A DNA stretch of 64,000 bases from Nocardia jiangxiensis NBRC 101359 (GTDB lineage: Bacteria > Actinomycetota > Actinomycetes > Mycobacteriales > Mycobacteriaceae): the NCBI RefSeq assembly GCF_000308615.1, contig NZ_BAGB01000041.1, positions 372,001 to 436,000 of the forward strand, read 5' to 3'. Under the pieces are notes generated by a model, which did not search any database, was not told the origin of the DNA, and saw nothing but the letters and a program-made list of their open reading frames with translations. A program made the position numbers and the translations under genes. Below are positions 16,264-24,165 of the stretch, one piece after another (the stretch's first letter is position 1; every line of letters begins with the position of its first letter).

Positions 16264-17124
16264 CTAGGCCCGGCTCGCTTCGGCCGCCCGCACGACGTGA
16301 CGCATCAGCAGAGCGGTGGTGACCGGGCCGACACCGCCCGGAACCGGGCTCAACGCACCCGCCTTACCCTGCACCGACGCCGCGTCCACATCGCCGACGA
16401 TCTTGCCGTCCGGTCCCTCGTTGGTGCCGACGTCGATGACCACCGCGCCCTCGCGCACATGGTCACCGGTGATCAGGCCCGCGCGGCCGGCGGCGGCGAC
16501 CACGATGTCGGCGGCCGCGGTGACCGCGGGCAGATCGGTGGTGCGGGAGTGGCACACCGTCACGGTGGCGTCCTCGGCGAGCAGCAACTGTGCGAGCGGC
16601 TTGCCGACCACGTTCGAGCGACCCACGACCGCGACATGCTTTCCGGCCAGCGGAATGTCGTGATGCTTGGCCAATTCGACGACGGCCTCGGAGGTGGCGG
16701 GCGGGAAGCCCGGCAGGCCGGTCGCCAGCAGGCCCAGTGAATGCGGGCTGACCCCGTCGACATCCTTCGCCGCGGCAATCGCCGAGCTGACGTCCTGCAA
16801 GGCGACCCCGTCGGGTAGCGGCGTCTGCAGCATGACCGCGTCGACCGCGATGTCCGCGCACAGGCCCCGCAATTGCGAGCGGATCGCATCGGCGGTCGCG
16901 GTGGCTCCCAGATCGACTGTGTCACAATCGATTCCGAGACGTCCGGCGGCGCGCTGGAGCGACTTCACATACCAGCCGCTGGCCGGATCGTCATTGGCCA
17001 CCACCAGCACCAGCCGCGGCGCGGCGCCCCGTTCGGTGAGTGCGGCCGCGCGCTCGGCGGTATCGGAGTTGAGGGCGGCGGCGAGTTCCTTGCCGATCAG
17101 CGAAATGGTGTCCACCCCTGACAC
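16264..17124 (-). CDS. FolD-like methylene-THF dehydrogenase homologue lacking the cyclohydrolase lysine
   Basis: 286 residues, the size of FolD. The Rossmann half is intact: 'HVAVVGRSNVVGKPLAQLLL', 'ATVTVCHSRT', 'ADIVVAAAGRAGLI', 'GAVVIDVGTNE' and the C-terminal 'PVPGGVGPVTTALLM'. The catalytic half is altered: in FolD the motif is YVxxK, and here it reads YVKSL, putting Leu at position 56 where E. coli and mycobacterial enzymes have Lys. The conserved P-C-T-P loop is also replaced (P-A-T-S). KDVDG is kept. It may be a dehydrogenase without cyclohydrolase activity or have a different substrate. Starts at GTG 17124, possibly GTG 17115. Confidence 0.8.
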   Translation of the reverse strand: MSGVDTISLIGKELAAALNSDTAERAAALTERGAAPRLVLVVANDDPASGWYVKSLQRAAGRLGIDCDTVDLGATATADAIRSQLRGLCADIAVDAVMLQTPLPDGVALQDVSSAIAAAKDVDGVSPHSLGLLATGLPGFPPATSEAVVELAKHHDIPLAGKHVAVVGRSNVVGKPLAQLLLAEDATVTVCHSRTTDLPAVTAAADIVVAAAGRAGLITGDHVREGAVVIDVGTNEGPDGKIVGDVDAASVQGKAGALSPVPGGVGPVTTALLMRHVVRAAEASRA

Positions 17125-17321
17125 CTTAATCGGCCCGCCACCGGCCCCGACGCGCGGCGCGCACTATCCGCTACTCCTTCGCTACCGAACAGATTCTGGT
17201 AAATTCACAACATCCAAATCCTCGTCCGACCCCTTTTCGATCCGTATCGTGGTGGCCGCTGTCCCCGAGCCAATTGCCAGCAACACAGCAGATCCGTTCG
17301 GTCGGAAAGGTATCGATAGCA

Positions 17322-18191
17322 GTGAAGATCGCACGCCGTGTCACCTACCTCCTCGCAGCCGCCTCGGCCTTCTTCGTCACGACCGGATCCCTCTCCGGCG
17401 TCGCGGCCGCCGACACCCCACCCACTCCCCTCTACCGTTCGGCACAGGCCGCCTTCGTCAGCGGCCACAACGCGGCCGGAATGCGGGACCTCGAGCGGAT
17501 GGTCGCCGCCGCGCCCGCCAACCCGCAAACACTCGCCTTACAGGCCATCTGGGCCGATTACGCGGGTGATCTGATCACCCGGGAGACGGCCTTCAACAAG
17601 CTCGACACGGTCGATCCCGGCATGGCCGCGGGCGCACGCGGTGTGCTCGGGGCGATCGGCGCGGGCGTGGGCACCCTGCCCAATCCGCTCCCCTCCCTGA
17701 TCGGTCCGCAGACCGCGCTGGTCGTGCTCGGCTACGGTCTGCTGCCGAACGGCGCGATGCGCCCGGAACTCGTCAACCGGCTGCAAGCGGCCTGGCTGCA
17801 GGCGGTCGCCGCACCCAATTCGCCGATCGTCGTCACCGGCGGCGCACCGCAGAACGGGGTGCCCGAGGCCGCCGCCATGGCGGGCTGGCTGATCGGGCAC
17901 GGCATTCCGGCCTCCCGCGTCCTGGTCGAGGACCGATCGGGTTCCACGGTGCAGAACGCGCTGTTCAGCACGCGGATCATGCGGGATCGCGGCATCGGCA
18001 GCGCGGTCGTGATCACCTCGCCGAATCACATCCGCCGCGCGGTGACGGATTTCATCGTCGCCGGAACCCGGGTGGTGGGCGCGATGACCTCACCCAACGA
18101 GATCATCTCCCAGCTGGTGCCCCCGTCCAAGACCGCCCAGCGGGGCATCTACCTCGACGCCACCCACACCTTCCTACCGAATTCGGGTTAA
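17322..18191 (+). CDS. Exported YdcF/SanA-like DUF218 protein
   Basis: 289 residues from GTG 17322 with a CGGAAAGG site. N-terminal signal peptide (about 1-32, 'VTYLLAAASAFFVTTGSLSGVAAAD'), a helical segment (35-115), then a DUF218 domain (about 125-285): 'ALVVLGYGLLPNGAMRPELVNRLQAAW', 'SPIVVTGGAPQNGVPEAAAMAGWLIGHGIPASRVLVEDRSGSTVQNALFS', 'AVVITSPNHIRRAVTDF'. DUF218/YdcF proteins have an S-adenosylmethionine-binding-like Rossmann fold and are linked to envelope integrity (SanA, ElyC). Acts in or outside the membrane. Followed after 27 bp by a methyltransferase gene, possibly co-transcribed. Confidence 0.85.
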   Translation: MKIARRVTYLLAAASAFFVTTGSLSGVAAADTPPTPLYRSAQAAFVSGHNAAGMRDLERMVAAAPANPQTLALQAIWADYAGDLITRETAFNKLDTVDPGMAAGARGVLGAIGAGVGTLPNPLPSLIGPQTALVVLGYGLLPNGAMRPELVNRLQAAWLQAVAAPNSPIVVTGGAPQNGVPEAAAMAGWLIGHGIPASRVLVEDRSGSTVQNALFSTRIMRDRGIGSAVVITSPNHIRRAVTDFIVAGTRVVGAMTSPNEIISQLVPPSKTAQRGIYLDATHTFLPNSG

Positions 18192-18218
18192 CCCACGGTT
18201 CTCGGCCACAATGAATCG

Positions 18219-19016
18219 ATGATCGTGTCCGACATCGATTCGCTGATCACCACGCTGCGCACGGCGGGGTGTGTGTTCGCCGAGGAGGAGGCCGCACTGC
18301 TGGCCGAGGCGGCGGCCTCCGAGTCGGATCTGAAAGATCTTGTTGTACAACGAGTTTCCGGTGTACCGCTGGAACATCTGTTGGGCTGGACGGAATTTCG
18401 CGGACTGCGGGTCGCGGTGGCGCCCGGAGTGTTCGTACCGCGGCAGCGCACCGGATTCCTGGTCGAGCTCGCCGCCGCCGATCCGCACGACCCGTGCGTC
18501 ATCCTGGACATGTGCTGCGGTTGCGGTGCGCTCGGTCTCGCGGTGGCGACCGAGTTGTCCGCCACCGGAGTCCGTGTCGAACTCACCGCGAGCGATCTGG
18601 AACCCGCCGCCGTGACCTGCGCCCGACGCAACCTCGCGCCGCTGAACGCATCGGTGTACCAGGGCGACCTGTTCACACCCCTGCCCCCGGACCTGGCCGG
18701 ACGCGTACACCTGCTGCTCGCCAACACCCCGTACGTCCCGACCGCCGCTATCGCCGACATGCCGCCCGAGGCGCGCGATCACGAACCGCGCACCGCACTC
18801 GACGGCGGTCCGGACGGACTCACCGTCTTCCGCCGTGTCGCCGCCGCGGCACCGCACTGGCTCGCACCCGGCGGGCGTCTCCTGATCGAGACGAGCAGCG
18901 AACAATCCGCCCTGGCGACGGAAATCCTTGCGTACCACGGCCTCACACCGGCGATCGCCGAATCCGAGGAGCTCTACGCGACCGTCGTCATCGGGACCCG
19001 CCCGATCACCGAATAG
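18219..19016 (+). CDS. PrmC/HemK-type N5-glutamine methyltransferase homologue
   Basis: 265 residues. N-terminal helical domain ('VSGVPLEHLLGWTEFRGLRVAVAPGVFVPRQRTGFLV', the PrmC hallmark) and a class I SAM domain with 'ILDMCCGCGALGLAVA' and 'LLLANTPYVPTAAIADMPPEARDHEPRTALDGGPDGL'. PrmC methylates the GGQ glutamine of release factors through an NPPY motif; here the motif reads N-T-P-Y, as in a second actinobacterial paralogue annotated as putative N5-glutamine methyltransferase (N-A-P-Y). It is therefore probably not the housekeeping prmC, and its target is open. Confidence 0.85.
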   Translation: MIVSDIDSLITTLRTAGCVFAEEEAALLAEAAASESDLKDLVVQRVSGVPLEHLLGWTEFRGLRVAVAPGVFVPRQRTGFLVELAAADPHDPCVILDMCCGCGALGLAVATELSATGVRVELTASDLEPAAVTCARRNLAPLNASVYQGDLFTPLPPDLAGRVHLLLANTPYVPTAAIADMPPEARDHEPRTALDGGPDGLTVFRRVAAAAPHWLAPGGRLLIETSSEQSALATEILAYHGLTPAIAESEELYATVVIGTRPITE

Positions 19017-19069
19017 CCCGAACTCTCCGACGAAACCACGTCATCGGGGTGGCAACCGGAGCGGACGGT

Positions 19070-20011
19070 TCAGGGTTGAGGTCGGATGACCGTGGGATAC
19101 GCGGGGCCCGTCCCCGTGTCAGGCGGGTTCGATGTGCCCGATTGTTGTTGAGGCGACGGGGCTTGCGGGGTTGCTCCGCCCGGCTGTTGCTGGGGCGACG
19201 AGGCTTGCGGATGCGTTCCGCCCGGCGGCTGCGGGTATCCGCCCGGCAACTCGGTGCCCGCCTGGGGCGAGTATCCACTCGGCGGCTCGGCACCCGGCTG
19301 AGGTGCATATCCGGCCGGTGGCTGCGTGCCCGGCTGAGGTGGGTATCCGCCCGGCGACGGGGTGCCGTGAGGGTATCCGCCGCCGGTCTGCGGTTGCGGG
19401 TATGGGCCGCTCGTGGGAGGTGTGGGGGATGTCCCGCCCGGCTGCTGCTGGGGCATCGGCTGGGGTGACTGGATGCCGAATTGGACCGGGTATCCACCGG
19501 TGGATCCGCCCGGCCCCAACGCAGCGAGATTCTGCGTGATCGCGTCGATACTGGTCTGCACGCCCTGCAGACCGGCTTCGAAGGCCACCGGGTCGGGTTT
19601 GGTCGTGGCCGAGACATATTGGGCCACACCGGCTTCGACGGCCTCCACCGCTGCGGTGGCGTCCGGCAGCGCCTGGTCACGATGGGTCTGCGGCAGTGTG
19701 GCGATGGCGATCAGGTGGTTGTCCACCGCCAAGGCCGACTGTTCCAGTCCCGCACGCAGATTCACGCTCGAGGCAGTGTCGTAGGCGTTGACGCCGTGCA
19801 GGGCGCGGATCGCGTCCCGCAGTCGGCGGTGCAGGCGTGCCTCGGGATCGTGCGAGCCCGCCCACGACGACGGCGCGTTCGAGGGCATGCCCGGCACGAT
19901 CTGGTTGTCGTACGCGATCGACTGCTTCTGGTGGCGGGCGATCACCGTCACGATCGCGACCACACCGCCCACCAGCACCAACAGCGCCAGCAGGATCAGC
20001 AGAAGTACCAC
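19070..20011 (-). CDS. Single-pass membrane protein with long Pro/Gly/Gln/Tyr-rich tail
   Basis: 313 residues from GTG 20011. Residues 1-25 are a membrane helix ('LLLILLALLVLVGGVVAIVTVIA'); 40-170 form a helical, LemA-like or coiled segment ('SHDPEARLHRRLRDAIRALHGV...LEQSALAVDNHLIAIATLP'); 175-313 are low-complexity repeats around 'GGYPPQPGTQPPAGY', likely disordered. Third gene of an operon with the zinc-ribbon and SPFH genes (3-bp gap to the upstream stop), so it corresponds in position to the third member of the Bacillus ydjGHI set. Function unknown; a membrane anchor or adaptor of that complex is my inference. Confidence 0.8.
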   Translation of the reverse strand: MVLLLILLALLVLVGGVVAIVTVIARHQKQSIAYDNQIVPGMPSNAPSSWAGSHDPEARLHRRLRDAIRALHGVNAYDTASSVNLRAGLEQSALAVDNHLIAIATLPQTHRDQALPDATAAVEAVEAGVAQYVSATTKPDPVAFEAGLQGVQTSIDAITQNLAALGPGGSTGGYPVQFGIQSPQPMPQQQPGGTSPTPPTSGPYPQPQTGGGYPHGTPSPGGYPPQPGTQPPAGYAPQPGAEPPSGYSPQAGTELPGGYPQPPGGTHPQASSPQQQPGGATPQAPSPQQQSGTSNPPDTGTGPAYPTVIRPQP

Positions 20012-20014
20012 CGC

Positions 20015-21883
20015 TCACCTCCGATGGATCGAATGGTGCACGGTGGTCGTGTGCCCGTGCCCGGTCGAATGGTGCCCGAACTTCATGTACAGCACGACGA
20101 TCGCGATGACCACGATTATCGCCAGCGTGGCCGCTATCGCGATCTTGATCTTGCTCCACGGCCGCTCCCCGGACACCTCACCGGTCAGTCCGTTGATGTA
20201 GACATTGAACGGCCGATCCATGTAGATCACCGTCAACAACCAGATCGGCAGCAGGACGTGCTTGTACGCCAGTGAGTTCCAGGTCGAGTTCAACGAATGG
20301 ATGCGCTGCTGGTCGCCGCCGATATCGCGGCGAACCGTGTGCTCGATCTCGCTTTCCATCTCCGAACGCGCCTCGGGCAGGGACTCCTCGGCGTCGCGGT
20401 CGTAGGTGCGGGCGAGATGACCGGCCACGTATTCGGGCGAGTAGGTGGTCGCGTCCTCGATCGGCCACGGTTCGAGCGTCTTGATCCGGCCGCGGTCGGC
20501 GTGCTCGTTGGCCAGCACCGGAACATCCACGAACTGGTTGGCGACCTCGCCCTGCACCGGATACCACCGCACCCGGGTCACCGTCTGCAGATCGCCGTCG
20601 CCGTCCCGGTAGGTCTCGGTGTACTCGATGCCCTGCTCGCCCTGATACCAGGTGTAGGTGTCGGCGTTGTAGGTGAAGTACGCGTGATAGACGCTCGCGA
20701 ACGAGCCCATCCGCTTGTATTTCTTGAACTCACTGGGCGCGAACCACCGTCCGGAGACCCACTTCTCGACCAGGACGCGCGCGTTCTTCTCATCGATGCG
20801 GAAGGGCACCACGCCGTCGACCGGAAGCCGCGCGGGCGCATTGTGCACATCGTCGCGCTGGATCGGCGTGGCACAGTAGGGGCATCTGGTCGCGGTCAGG
20901 CTGCCGACGAACGACGTTGTGCCGCCGCAGTTCTGGCATTTGATCTCGTGATTCCCGGTGACCTCCGGCCCCGCGGTAGTGGCCTGCAACGCCCGCAGCT
21001 CCCCCATCGCCTCACGCAGGTCGCGCGCCGCGACGGGCGCCCGCGGCGCCTCGATCTCGGAGTAGTTGCCACAGTTCGGGCACCGCAACTTCTGGCTGGC
21101 GATATCGAACTGCAGCTGACCGCCACAGGCCGAACAGGGATAGGTCCGGGTGTGCTCTGTGACGTGCAGCATCGCCCGATCCGGTTGCGGTGGAGGCTGT
21201 TTCGCAGGCGCACCGGACTGCTGCCCTTCGACGCCGCCCGCCGGAACGAAATCGACCGCCACGGCCGCGGCCACCGGCGGCGGCCCCATCCGCCGTTGCG
21301 GCGGCGGCCCCATCGGCGGAGGCCCACCATACCCTCCACCGGGCTGTGGACCACCGGGGAATTGCGGCACACCAGGATTCGGACCGCCCGGCAACGGCGG
21401 CGGCCCGCTCGGCGACTGCGGCACACCAGAATTCACGCCACCTGGCAACGGCGGCGGACCGCCCGGCGACTGCGAACCACCAGAGTTCGAAGCGCCGGGT
21501 TGCGAACGTGGCCCATCAGGCGACTGCCGCACACCAGGATTCGATCCGAAATTCGCCGGAGGCTGCGAACCCCACGGCGTAGCACCGCCGGCGTCACGTG
21601 GCGGCACAGGAGCATTCGGTCGTCCCGGCAACGGCGGCACCGACCCGGCCGAACCGGGCAACGGCGGCGGCTCGGTTCCCGGCGGCTGCGGGCCACCCGG
21701 TCGCGGACCGCCGGAGGGCTGGAGGCCCGGCGGCGGAGGCGGGTTATCCCCCGGTCGAACCGGTTGTCCGCCACCGTAATTGCGCGTCGGCGCGGACGCC
21801 GGGTACACCTCGCCGGGCGCACCCGACGGACCCTGCTGCGGCGGGGTCTGCGGGGCACGATCTGGTTGCTGTGGGTTGTTCAT
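20015..21883 (-). CDS. Membrane-anchored double zinc-ribbon protein with proline-rich N-terminus (YdjG-like)
   Basis: 622 residues. Residues 1-230 are proline/glycine-rich, with repeats of the type 'GGPPPLPGG' and several PPPP tracts. Two zinc ribbons follow: C250/C253 with C268/C271 (TFIIB-like, 'CSACGG...CPNCG') and C316/C319 with C334/C337. A globular part (about 340-560, 'RVLVEKWVSGRWFAPSEFKKYKRM') leads to a C-terminal membrane helix (about 576-599) and a His-rich tail ('HHSTGHGHTTTVHHSIHRR'). Zinc-ribbon/TM proteins of this kind sit beside SPFH proteins in Bacillus ydjGHI, where they localise PspA. Zinc or other metal sensing by the His tail is possible but unproven. 42 bp downstream of the SPFH gene. 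Confidence 0.82.
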   Translation of the reverse strand: MNNPQQPDRAPQTPPQQGPSGAPGEVYPASAPTRNYGGGQPVRPGDNPPPPPGLQPSGGPRPGGPQPPGTEPPPLPGSAGSVPPLPGRPNAPVPPRDAGGATPWGSQPPANFGSNPGVRQSPDGPRSQPGASNSGGSQSPGGPPPLPGGVNSGVPQSPSGPPPLPGGPNPGVPQFPGGPQPGGGYGGPPPMGPPPQRRMGPPPVAAAVAVDFVPAGGVEGQQSGAPAKQPPPQPDRAMLHVTEHTRTYPCSACGGQLQFDIASQKLRCPNCGNYSEIEAPRAPVAARDLREAMGELRALQATTAGPEVTGNHEIKCQNCGGTTSFVGSLTATRCPYCATPIQRDDVHNAPARLPVDGVVPFRIDEKNARVLVEKWVSGRWFAPSEFKKYKRMGSFASVYHAYFTYNADTYTWYQGEQGIEYTETYRDGDGDLQTVTRVRWYPVQGEVANQFVDVPVLANEHADRGRIKTLEPWPIEDATTYSPEYVAGHLARTYDRDAEESLPEARSEMESEIEHTVRRDIGGDQQRIHSLNSTWNSLAYKHVLLPIWLLTVIYMDRPFNVYINGLTGEVSGERPWSKIKIAIAATLAIIVVIAIVVLYMKFGHHSTGHGHTTTVHHSIHRR

Positions 21884-21925
21884 GGTTCCCCCGGGACCGT
21901 ACTGACAGGCAACGACCGGTCCGGA

Positions 21926-23152
21926 CTACTGCGCGGGCGGCGGAGGCGGCGGGGTGCTCGGCAGCGGCGGCGGAGTGTTGAACAGGCCCTGCAATGCGGG
22001 CACCGTCTCGGCCGCGGCCCAACCCGACATGCCGTTGGACCACACGTTCGTCTTCGGCGTGAGCTGGCCGCTGGCGACGAACTGACGCAGCTGCTCGGCC
22101 GGATAGGGACCGGCGGCCTGGCCGTTGAGATCGATGTGGAACTGCTGCTGCGAGGGCAGCGGCGGAGGCGGCGGGGTGGGCTGACCCCCACCGGGCTGCG
22201 GCGGATAACCGGGCTGCGAGTAGCCACCCTGCTGCGGGTAACCGCCCTGCTGCTGATAGCCCTGCTGCGGGTAACCGCCTTGGTTCCCGGCGATCTGGCC
22301 ACCGAGCGCGACGCCGAGTCCGGCCTGGATCGCCGCACCCATCGGACCGCCGCCCTCGTTCTGCGCCGCGGCCAACATCGCATCGGCGGTCTGGGCCTGC
22401 TGATAGCGGTTCAGATCGCCGACGTTGCTGAGGAATCCGCTCGCCTCCACACCGCGCGCGACACCGCGCGTCATGGCCTGCTGGATCTCCTCCGGCAGCG
22501 AGATCGACAGGGTGACCTGGTCCACGCCGAGGCCGAAGGACTGCACCCGCTGGGCGACGAATTCGCGCAACTTGTCGGACAATTCGACCTGACGGCCCTG
22601 CAGATCGATGGCGCCCAGGCCACTGGCCATCACCATGTCCGAGAACGCCAGCGCGATATTGCGCCGGATCATCTCGGTGATCTGCTCCATGTCCACGACG
22701 CTCTCGGTGCCGATCACCTGGCGCAGGAACGCCGCGGGATCGGTGACCCGGACGATGGTGGCGCCGTTGGCCCGCACCTGCACCATCTTGAAGTCCGGGT
22801 CGCGCACGGTCACCGGTTGCGGTGTGCCCCAACGAAGATCGGTCACCGGCCGGGTGTTGATGTAGTACACCTCGGAGCGGAACGGGCTGTTGAACCCGTA
22901 CTTCCAGCCCTGCAGCGTGGACATGATCGGCATGTTCTCGCTGGTCAGCTGGTAGTGACCGGGCTGATACTGATCGGCGAGCTGACCGCGGTACACGAAC
23001 AGCGCGTGCTGTCCCTCGCGAACGATCAGCTGCGCGCCGTTCTTGATCTCGTTGTCGTAGCGCGGAAAACGCCACGCCAGCGTCGTATTCGTATCATCGA
23101 GCCACTCGATGATGTCGATGAACTCGTTGCGGATCTTGTCCATCAGGCCCAT
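21926..23152 (-). CDS. SPFH-domain protein with C-terminal GYF_2 domain (YdjI-like)
   Basis: 408 residues from ATG 23152. Residues 1-255 form the SPFH/virion-core-type domain ('IIEWLDDTNTTLAWRFPRYDNEIKNGAQLIVREGQHALFVYRG', 'ALAFSDMVMASGLGAIDLQGR'), then an Ala-rich helical region, a Gln/Tyr/Gly/Pro repeat stretch (about 285-335, 'GGYPQQG' units) and a GYF_2 domain (about 337-391, 'GPYPAEQLRQFV', 'GQLTPKTNVWSNGMSGWAAAE'), ending in a polyproline tail. SPFH proteins scaffold membrane microdomains; YdjI-type members work with phage-shock proteins. Head of the three-gene operon. The GYF domain plus proline-rich partners is notable (see findings). Confidence 0.85.
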   Translation of the reverse strand: MGLMDKIRNEFIDIIEWLDDTNTTLAWRFPRYDNEIKNGAQLIVREGQHALFVYRGQLADQYQPGHYQLTSENMPIMSTLQGWKYGFNSPFRSEVYYINTRPVTDLRWGTPQPVTVRDPDFKMVQVRANGATIVRVTDPAAFLRQVIGTESVVDMEQITEMIRRNIALAFSDMVMASGLGAIDLQGRQVELSDKLREFVAQRVQSFGLGVDQVTLSISLPEEIQQAMTRGVARGVEASGFLSNVGDLNRYQQAQTADAMLAAAQNEGGGPMGAAIQAGLGVALGGQIAGNQGGYPQQGYQQQGGYPQQGGYSQPGYPPQPGGGQPTPPPPPLPSQQQFHIDLNGQAAGPYPAEQLRQFVASGQLTPKTNVWSNGMSGWAAAETVPALQGLFNTPPPLPSTPPPPPPAQ

Positions 23153-23296
23153 GCGTCGCCTCCGTCCTCCCTCGGGCAGCTCAGCACCCGCCCGGCCCGA
23201 GTATGTCACAGGTGGGACGGACCGGGCCTCCCCATATCTCGGTCCGCCGCAACGCTTCGGCTACTGTTCGGATGGTCGCCGGTTCCGCTTCGCGAT

Positions 23297-24124
23297 TCAG
23301 CTCTTGCGGCCGGTGAATTCCTCCATCGAGTGATAGACGCCGACGAAGTCCAGATACTGATCCCGCACCTTCAACGGCAGCAGACCGGAGATTGCCCGGT
23401 TGAACCGCGAGGTCCACGGCATGACGACCAGCGCGGCGCCCTTCTTCATCTGCGTCCATGCGGTGTGCACCGCATGGTCCTGCTCGATGATCGGGGTGAA
23501 CATGAAGCCCTTCGCGCCCGCGAACATTCCGGTGTTGATGTAGGTCGGACAGAAGGTGGTGACCTTGACGTGGTCGTTCCCGGACTGTTCGAGCTCGAGC
23601 CGCACCGAATCCGACCAGCCCAGCGCCGCCCATTTGGAACCGGCGTACACGCTCATGCGGGGATTGGCCACCAGCGCCGCGGAGGACGCGATGTTCAGCA
23701 CCCGCGCCGGGGTGCGGCGGGACACCATGGCGGGCAGGAATTCCAGCGTGATGTACATCGGCGCAAGGGAATTGATCGCCACGGTCTGCGCGATGTCCGC
23801 GCGGTTCGAGGTCTCCCAGAAGTACCCGTTGCCGCGCACGATGCCCGCGTTGTTGATCAGCACGTCGATATCGCCGACCTCGTCGCGGACCGCCGCGCCC
23901 GCCTCGGCGATGGCCTCGCGGTCCGAGACGTCGACGACCCGATGATGGACCGTGCCCGGACCCAGCGTCGCCAGTTCGACGGCCGTCTCCTTCAGCGCGG
24001 CCTCGTCGACGTCCCAGAGCATCACGTCCGCGGCCTTCTCGCGCATCGCCTGCTCGGCGAAGGATTTGCCAAGCCCCATGGCCGCGCCGGTGATCAGCAC
24101 CTTCTTACCCGCTACCGAATCCAT
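23297..24124 (-). CDS. Short-chain dehydrogenase/reductase
   Basis: 275 residues from ATG 24124 after a CAGGAG site. Classical SDR: cofactor motif 'GAAMGLGKS' (TGxxxGxG), 'NNAG' near residue 88, catalytic Ser in 'NIASSAAL', and 'YAGSK' (Tyr-x-x-x-Lys). Acidic 'LWDVDEAAL' after beta-2 suggests NAD preference. The C-terminal third ('PWTSRFNRAISGLLPLKVRDQYLDFVGVYHSMEEFTGR') resembles actinobacterial lipid/steroid-type SDRs. It lies 41 bp downstream of the succinate-semialdehyde dehydrogenase gene on the same strand, so probably belongs to the same operon under the TetR regulator. Confidence 0.88.
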   Translation of the reverse strand: MDSVAGKKVLITGAAMGLGKSFAEQAMREKAADVMLWDVDEAALKETAVELATLGPGTVHHRVVDVSDREAIAEAGAAVRDEVGDIDVLINNAGIVRGNGYFWETSNRADIAQTVAINSLAPMYITLEFLPAMVSRRTPARVLNIASSAALVANPRMSVYAGSKWAALGWSDSVRLELEQSGNDHVKVTTFCPTYINTGMFAGAKGFMFTPIIEQDHAVHTAWTQMKKGAALVVMPWTSRFNRAISGLLPLKVRDQYLDFVGVYHSMEEFTGRKS

Positions 24125-24165
24125 ATCCACTCCTGTAGTCCGCACGTCTGCGGTCGAATGCGAGA

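Noticed and set aside
21200..21760. Regularly spaced short repeats that look at first like a CRISPR or minisatellite array
   Set aside because: They are in-frame codons for proline/glycine repeats of the zinc-ribbon protein, with imperfect units and no spacers of constant length.
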